Assembly (NCBI RefSeq): GCF_900109175.1
Contig: NZ_FNZE01000003.1
Location: forward strand, 92,174 to 156,173
DNA length: 64,000 nucleotides
Origin: Pseudomonas linyingensis
GTDB lineage: Bacteria > Pseudomonadota > Gammaproteobacteria > Pseudomonadales > Pseudomonadaceae
Direction: 5' to 3'
Part shown: piece after piece, positions 58,662 through 64,000 of the stretch
How positions within the stretch are numbered: the stretch's first letter is position 1
Layout of the letters: each line of letters opens with the position of its first letter
Translations under genes and position numbers: made by a program
The notes under the pieces: model-generated
Database searches by the model: none
What the model was told of the DNA's origin: nothing
Seen by the model: the letters and a program-made list of their open reading frames with translations, nothing else

Positions 58662-59102
58662 TTACTCTGGTTTCTTCAGATGCACCGCCAGTACGTCGCA
58701 GGGCGCGCCGTGCAGCACGTCGTTTGAGGTCGAGCCGAGTAGCAGGGCCAGGCCGTGGCGGCCGTGACTGCCGACCACGATCAGGTCGCAGCCCTGCTCG
58801 CTGGCCAGACGGTGGATCTCCTGGCGCGGCTGGCCGAAGGCCAGGTGGGTGTTGTCCTTGGTCAGTTCGGCGTGGCTGGCGGTGAAGCCGTCCAGCTGGG
58901 CGCGCGCCTGGTCGATCTGTTGCTGCTGCAGCGCCGACAGATCCATCGGCACGTCGCCGCCAAAGGCCATGGACATCGGTTCGACCACGTGCACCAGCGA
59001 CAGGCGAGCCTGGCAGCTGTGGGCCAGTTCTATCGCGCGCTGAATCACGGTGTGGCAATCATCGGTCATGTCGACCGCGACCAGCAGGTGTTGGTAGTTC
59101 AT
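58662..59102 (-). CDS. Universal stress protein, UspA family
   Basis: 146 aa, starting 'MNYQHLLVAVDMTDD' with GGAG upstream. The ATP-binding glycine motif 'GSHGRHGLALLLGSTSN' (G-2x-G-9x-G-S/T) is near the C-terminus, and the first strand carries the Asp of 'AVDMTD'. UspA proteins are dimeric cytoplasmic stress factors. It is divergent from fadB across a 349-bp region and convergent with the 57918 gene. Confidence 0.93.
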   Translation of the reverse strand: MNYQHLLVAVDMTDDCHTVIQRAIELAHSCQARLSLVHVVEPMSMAFGGDVPMDLSALQQQQIDQARAQLDGFTASHAELTKDNTHLAFGQPRQEIHRLASEQGCDLIVVGSHGRHGLALLLGSTSNDVLHGAPCDVLAVHLKKPE

Positions 59103-59451
59103 TTCGCTTCTCCGTGGCAGGGAATGGATTCCAGTATGGCCCAGCTTGCAGCTCGGCTGTTGGTTCATGATGCAGCAGTGGCGGGCGAAAGCCATGATAT
59201 TGGTCAGCTCCTGGCGCGTCTCGCCCGGGCAGTCGCCTCGCGGTGCTCGATTGACAAGCCTATGGAATTCCCCGAGGGTGTGGCAATCGGATCAAACACC
59301 CGTATGAATCGGTTTGGGTCGTGCCGGGTGCCTGCGCGTAGTTTGTCCTGAATGATCCCGGTGCTGGCGGCTATCCTTGCCGGATGGCGTGTCGGGTGCG
59401 CAAACCGGGGCGGATGTGCAGGTTCACGCTTCCATAGATGGAGATCAGTCG
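59103..59451. other. 349-bp divergent intergenic region, uspA / fadB
   Basis: No gene is seen here. It holds a perfect TTGACA (59251-59256), without a good -10 at 17 nt. Two overlapping inverted repeats are GGTGT/ACACC (59277-59281, 59296-59300) and CAAAC/GTTTG (59293-59297, 59312-59316). The CAAAC/GTTTG arms resemble half-sites of the fatty-acid regulator PsrA, but their 14-nt spacing is too wide for the known motif. The fadB ribosome site GGAG lies at about 59440. Confidence 0.5.
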
Positions 59452-62804
<3,353 letters not shown>

Positions 62805-62816
62805 CCTTTTTGCATG

Positions 62817-62852
62817 ACGCAAGCCGGGGCCGTGCGCCCCGGTTTGCGTTTC
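62817..62852 (+). terminator. Terminator of fadBA
   Basis: ACGCAAGCCGGGGC pairs with GCCCCGGTTTGCGT over 14 bp (one G-T pair) with loop CGTGC. A short T run follows. It begins 12 nt after the fadA stop. Confidence 0.85.
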
Positions 62853-62878
62853 GGCTGGGCAATGGCTGGGAGGTGAAC

Positions 62879-63127
62879 ATGACGCTGCAAGCCGGACTCT
62901 ACCGTCACTACAAGGGGCGTGAGTACCGCGTGTTCGGGCTGGCCCGGCATTCCGAGACGGAAGAGCAGATGGTGGTCTACCAGGCCCTGTATGGCGACTA
63001 CAGCCTGTGGGTGCGGCCGCTGGCGATGTTTCTCGAAACCGTCGAGGTGGATGGCGAAACCCTGCCGCGCTTTGCCCTGGTGCGCGGCGAAAGCGTGGAA
63101 TTTCGCTACGCTGAGGGCAATCGGTAA
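62879..63127 (+). CDS. DUF1653-family protein, 82 aa
   Basis: The start ATG follows GGGAGG at about 6 nt; an in-frame extension upstream crosses the fadA terminator and is rejected. The domain motifs 'GLYRHYKGREYRVFGLARHSETEE', 'VVYQALYG' and 'WVRPLAMFLE' match DUF1653 over the whole protein. It is a small beta-rich cytoplasmic protein of unknown function, sometimes fused to other domains elsewhere. It lies between fadA and topA. Confidence 0.9.
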   Translation: MTLQAGLYRHYKGREYRVFGLARHSETEEQMVVYQALYGDYSLWVRPLAMFLETVEVDGETLPRFALVRGESVEFRYAEGNR

Positions 63128-63138
63128 TAGTCGCGCGC

Positions 63139-63168
63139 TTGACCTCGTTACACCGGCCACTATATATA
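63139..63168 (+). promoter_or_regulatory. topA promoter
   Basis: TTGACC (63139-63144) and TATATA (63161-63166, 16-nt spacer; shifted 2 nt it gives an 18-nt spacer). The -10 lies in the loop of GGCCAC (63155-63160) / GTGGCC (63171-63176). Confidence 0.75.
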
Positions 63169-63183
63169 GCGTGGCCTTATCAG

Positions 63184-63216
63184 GGCGCAGTTACATTTAA
63201 TTGCATATTCTGCGCC
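63184..63216. other. Inverted repeat with AT-rich loop in the topA leader
   Basis: GGCGCAG (63184-63190) is mirrored by CTGCGCC (63210-63216) around 19 AT-rich bases, just downstream of the topA promoter. It could form a leader hairpin or a cruciform. Function unknown. Confidence 0.6.
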
Positions 63217-63265
63217 GACGGTGCCAACCGTTCATCTCGACATCTTTTCAGGAACTTTCCGATTC

Positions 63266-64000
63266 ATGGGCAAATCTCTGGTCATCGTGGAATCCCCGGC
63301 CAAGGCCAAGACGATCAACAAGTATCTGGGCAACCAGTACGTGGTGAAGTCGAGCATCGGCCACATCCGCGACCTGCCCACCAGCGGCTCGGCCAGCAAG
63401 GAGCCGGTCAAGCGCGGCAAGGCGGCAGCGGCCGAAACGCCGGCGCTGTCGCCGAAGGAGAAGGCCAAGCGCCAGTTGTTCACCCGCATGGGCGTCGACC
63501 CCGAGCACGGCTGGAAGGCCAGGTACGAGATCCTGCCCGGCAAGGAAAAGGTGATCGAGGAGCTGCGCCGTCTGGCCAAGGATGCCGACACCATCTATCT
63601 CGCAACCGACTTGGATAGAGAGGGGGAGGCGATCGCCTGGCACCTGCGCGAAGCCATCGGTGGCGACGACAGCCGCTACAAGCGCGTGGTGTTCAACGAG
63701 ATCACCAAGAAGGCCATCCAGGAGGCCTTCTCCCAGCCCGGCGAGCTGGACATCGACCGGGTCAACGCCCAGCAGGCGCGTCGCTTCCTCGACCGCGTGG
63801 TCGGCTACATGGTCTCGCCGCTGCTGTGGGCCAAGATCGCCCGCGGCCTGTCCGCCGGCCGTGTACAGTCGGTGGCGGCGAAGCTGGTGGTGGATCGCGA
63901 GCGCGAGATCCGCGCCTTCATTCCCGAAGAGTACTGGGACGTGCACGCCGACCTGGCCACCGATAGCGGTGCCCAGGTGCGTTTCGAGGTCACCCGCCAG
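63266..64000 (+). CDS. topA: TopA, DNA topoisomerase I (3' end outside window)
   Basis: The first 245 codons are present, open to the window edge. The TOPRIM domain has '[19 protein letters not shown]' at the start and the metal-binding '[15 protein letters not shown]' (about 114-128). The following '[13 protein letters not shown]' and '[20 protein letters not shown]' match domain IV of type IA enzymes. The active-site Tyr lies beyond the window. The enzyme relaxes negative supercoils. Codons 116-121 are unusual for this genome (TTG GAT AGA GAG GGG GAG). Confidence 0.96.
   Translation, partial: MGKSLVIVESPAKAKTINKYLGNQYVVKSSIGHIRDLPTSGSASKEPVKRGKAAAAETPALSPKEKAKRQLFTRMGVDPEHGWKARYEILPGKEKVIEELRRLAKDADTIYLATDLDREGEAIAWHLREAIGGDDSRYKRVVFNEITKKAIQEAFSQPGELDIDRVNAQQARRFLDRVVGYMVSPLLWAKIARGLSAGRVQSVAAKLVVDREREIRAFIPEEYWDVHADLATDSGAQVRFEVTRQ

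Noticed and set aside
59293-59316. PsrA-like site upstream of fadB
   Set aside because: The CAAAC and GTTTG arms are right but 14 nt apart; the known motif has only a few bases between arms.

Overview
The window is high-GC chromosomal DNA from a Pseudomonas-type gammaproteobacterium. The evidence is the gene content and local order: lapG-lapD beside a LapA-type adhesin, recC-recB-recD, aminotransferase/uvrB, and slt - uup - uspA - fadB - fadA - topA. I see no prophage, insertion sequence or CRISPR array. Coding density is high, and several gene pairs overlap by 4 to 26 bases.

Layout. 1-6.1 kb: the C-terminus of a giant RTX adhesin, converging on lapD and lapG (its c-di-GMP receptor and protease) plus two small conserved genes. 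6.2-10.7 kb: recQ, a MarR regulator with an MFS pump, and a Rdx/SelT-like protein. 10.8-14.9 kb: a phosphate-starvation lipid-remodelling locus, with a PlcP-like phosphoesterase overlapping one Agt-like glycosyltransferase and a second Agt-like paralogue nearby; a three-repeat Pho box lies upstream of plcP. 15-21.5 kb: dctA behind a sigma-54 promoter, sprT, a Yip1-family membrane protein, a DnaJ-related protein, ttcA, a Tag-like glycosylase and two NlpC/P60 lipoproteins. 21.5-28.2 kb: small enzymes, a TRIC-family channel under a tandem glycine riboswitch, a PyrR-like phosphoribosyltransferase with adenosine deaminase, and two divergent L,D-transpeptidase-family genes.

28.2-37.5 kb is recCBD as one overlapping operon. 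37.6-41.2 kb holds a sirtuin, an ArsA ATPase with all three metalloid-site cysteines, and an overlapping CDF transporter with a Cys-rich N-terminus; no other ars gene is present. 41.6-47.4 kb is the most unusual segment: a tight four-gene operon encoding a zinc-ribbon protein with a degenerate GGDEF-like end, a processive GT2 synthase, an outer-membrane factor fused to a TIM-barrel glycosidase-like domain, and a HlyD-type adaptor. I read it as an exopolysaccharide synthesis and export system that is not one of the standard Pseudomonas loci (alg, psl, pel, bcs).

47.4-64 kb returns to core genes: tRNA-Asn, an aromatic/aspartate aminotransferase, uvrB, a BenE-type transporter divergent from an XRE-cupin regulator with two matching palindromic operators between them, a MOSC protein, soluble lytic transglycosylase, uup, a cysteine-containing unknown, a universal stress protein, fadBA, a DUF1653 protein and the start of topA. 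Starts were chosen from Shine-Dalgarno spacing and family N-termini, so many differ from the longest open frame. Function calls rest on motifs read by eye; no database search was run.
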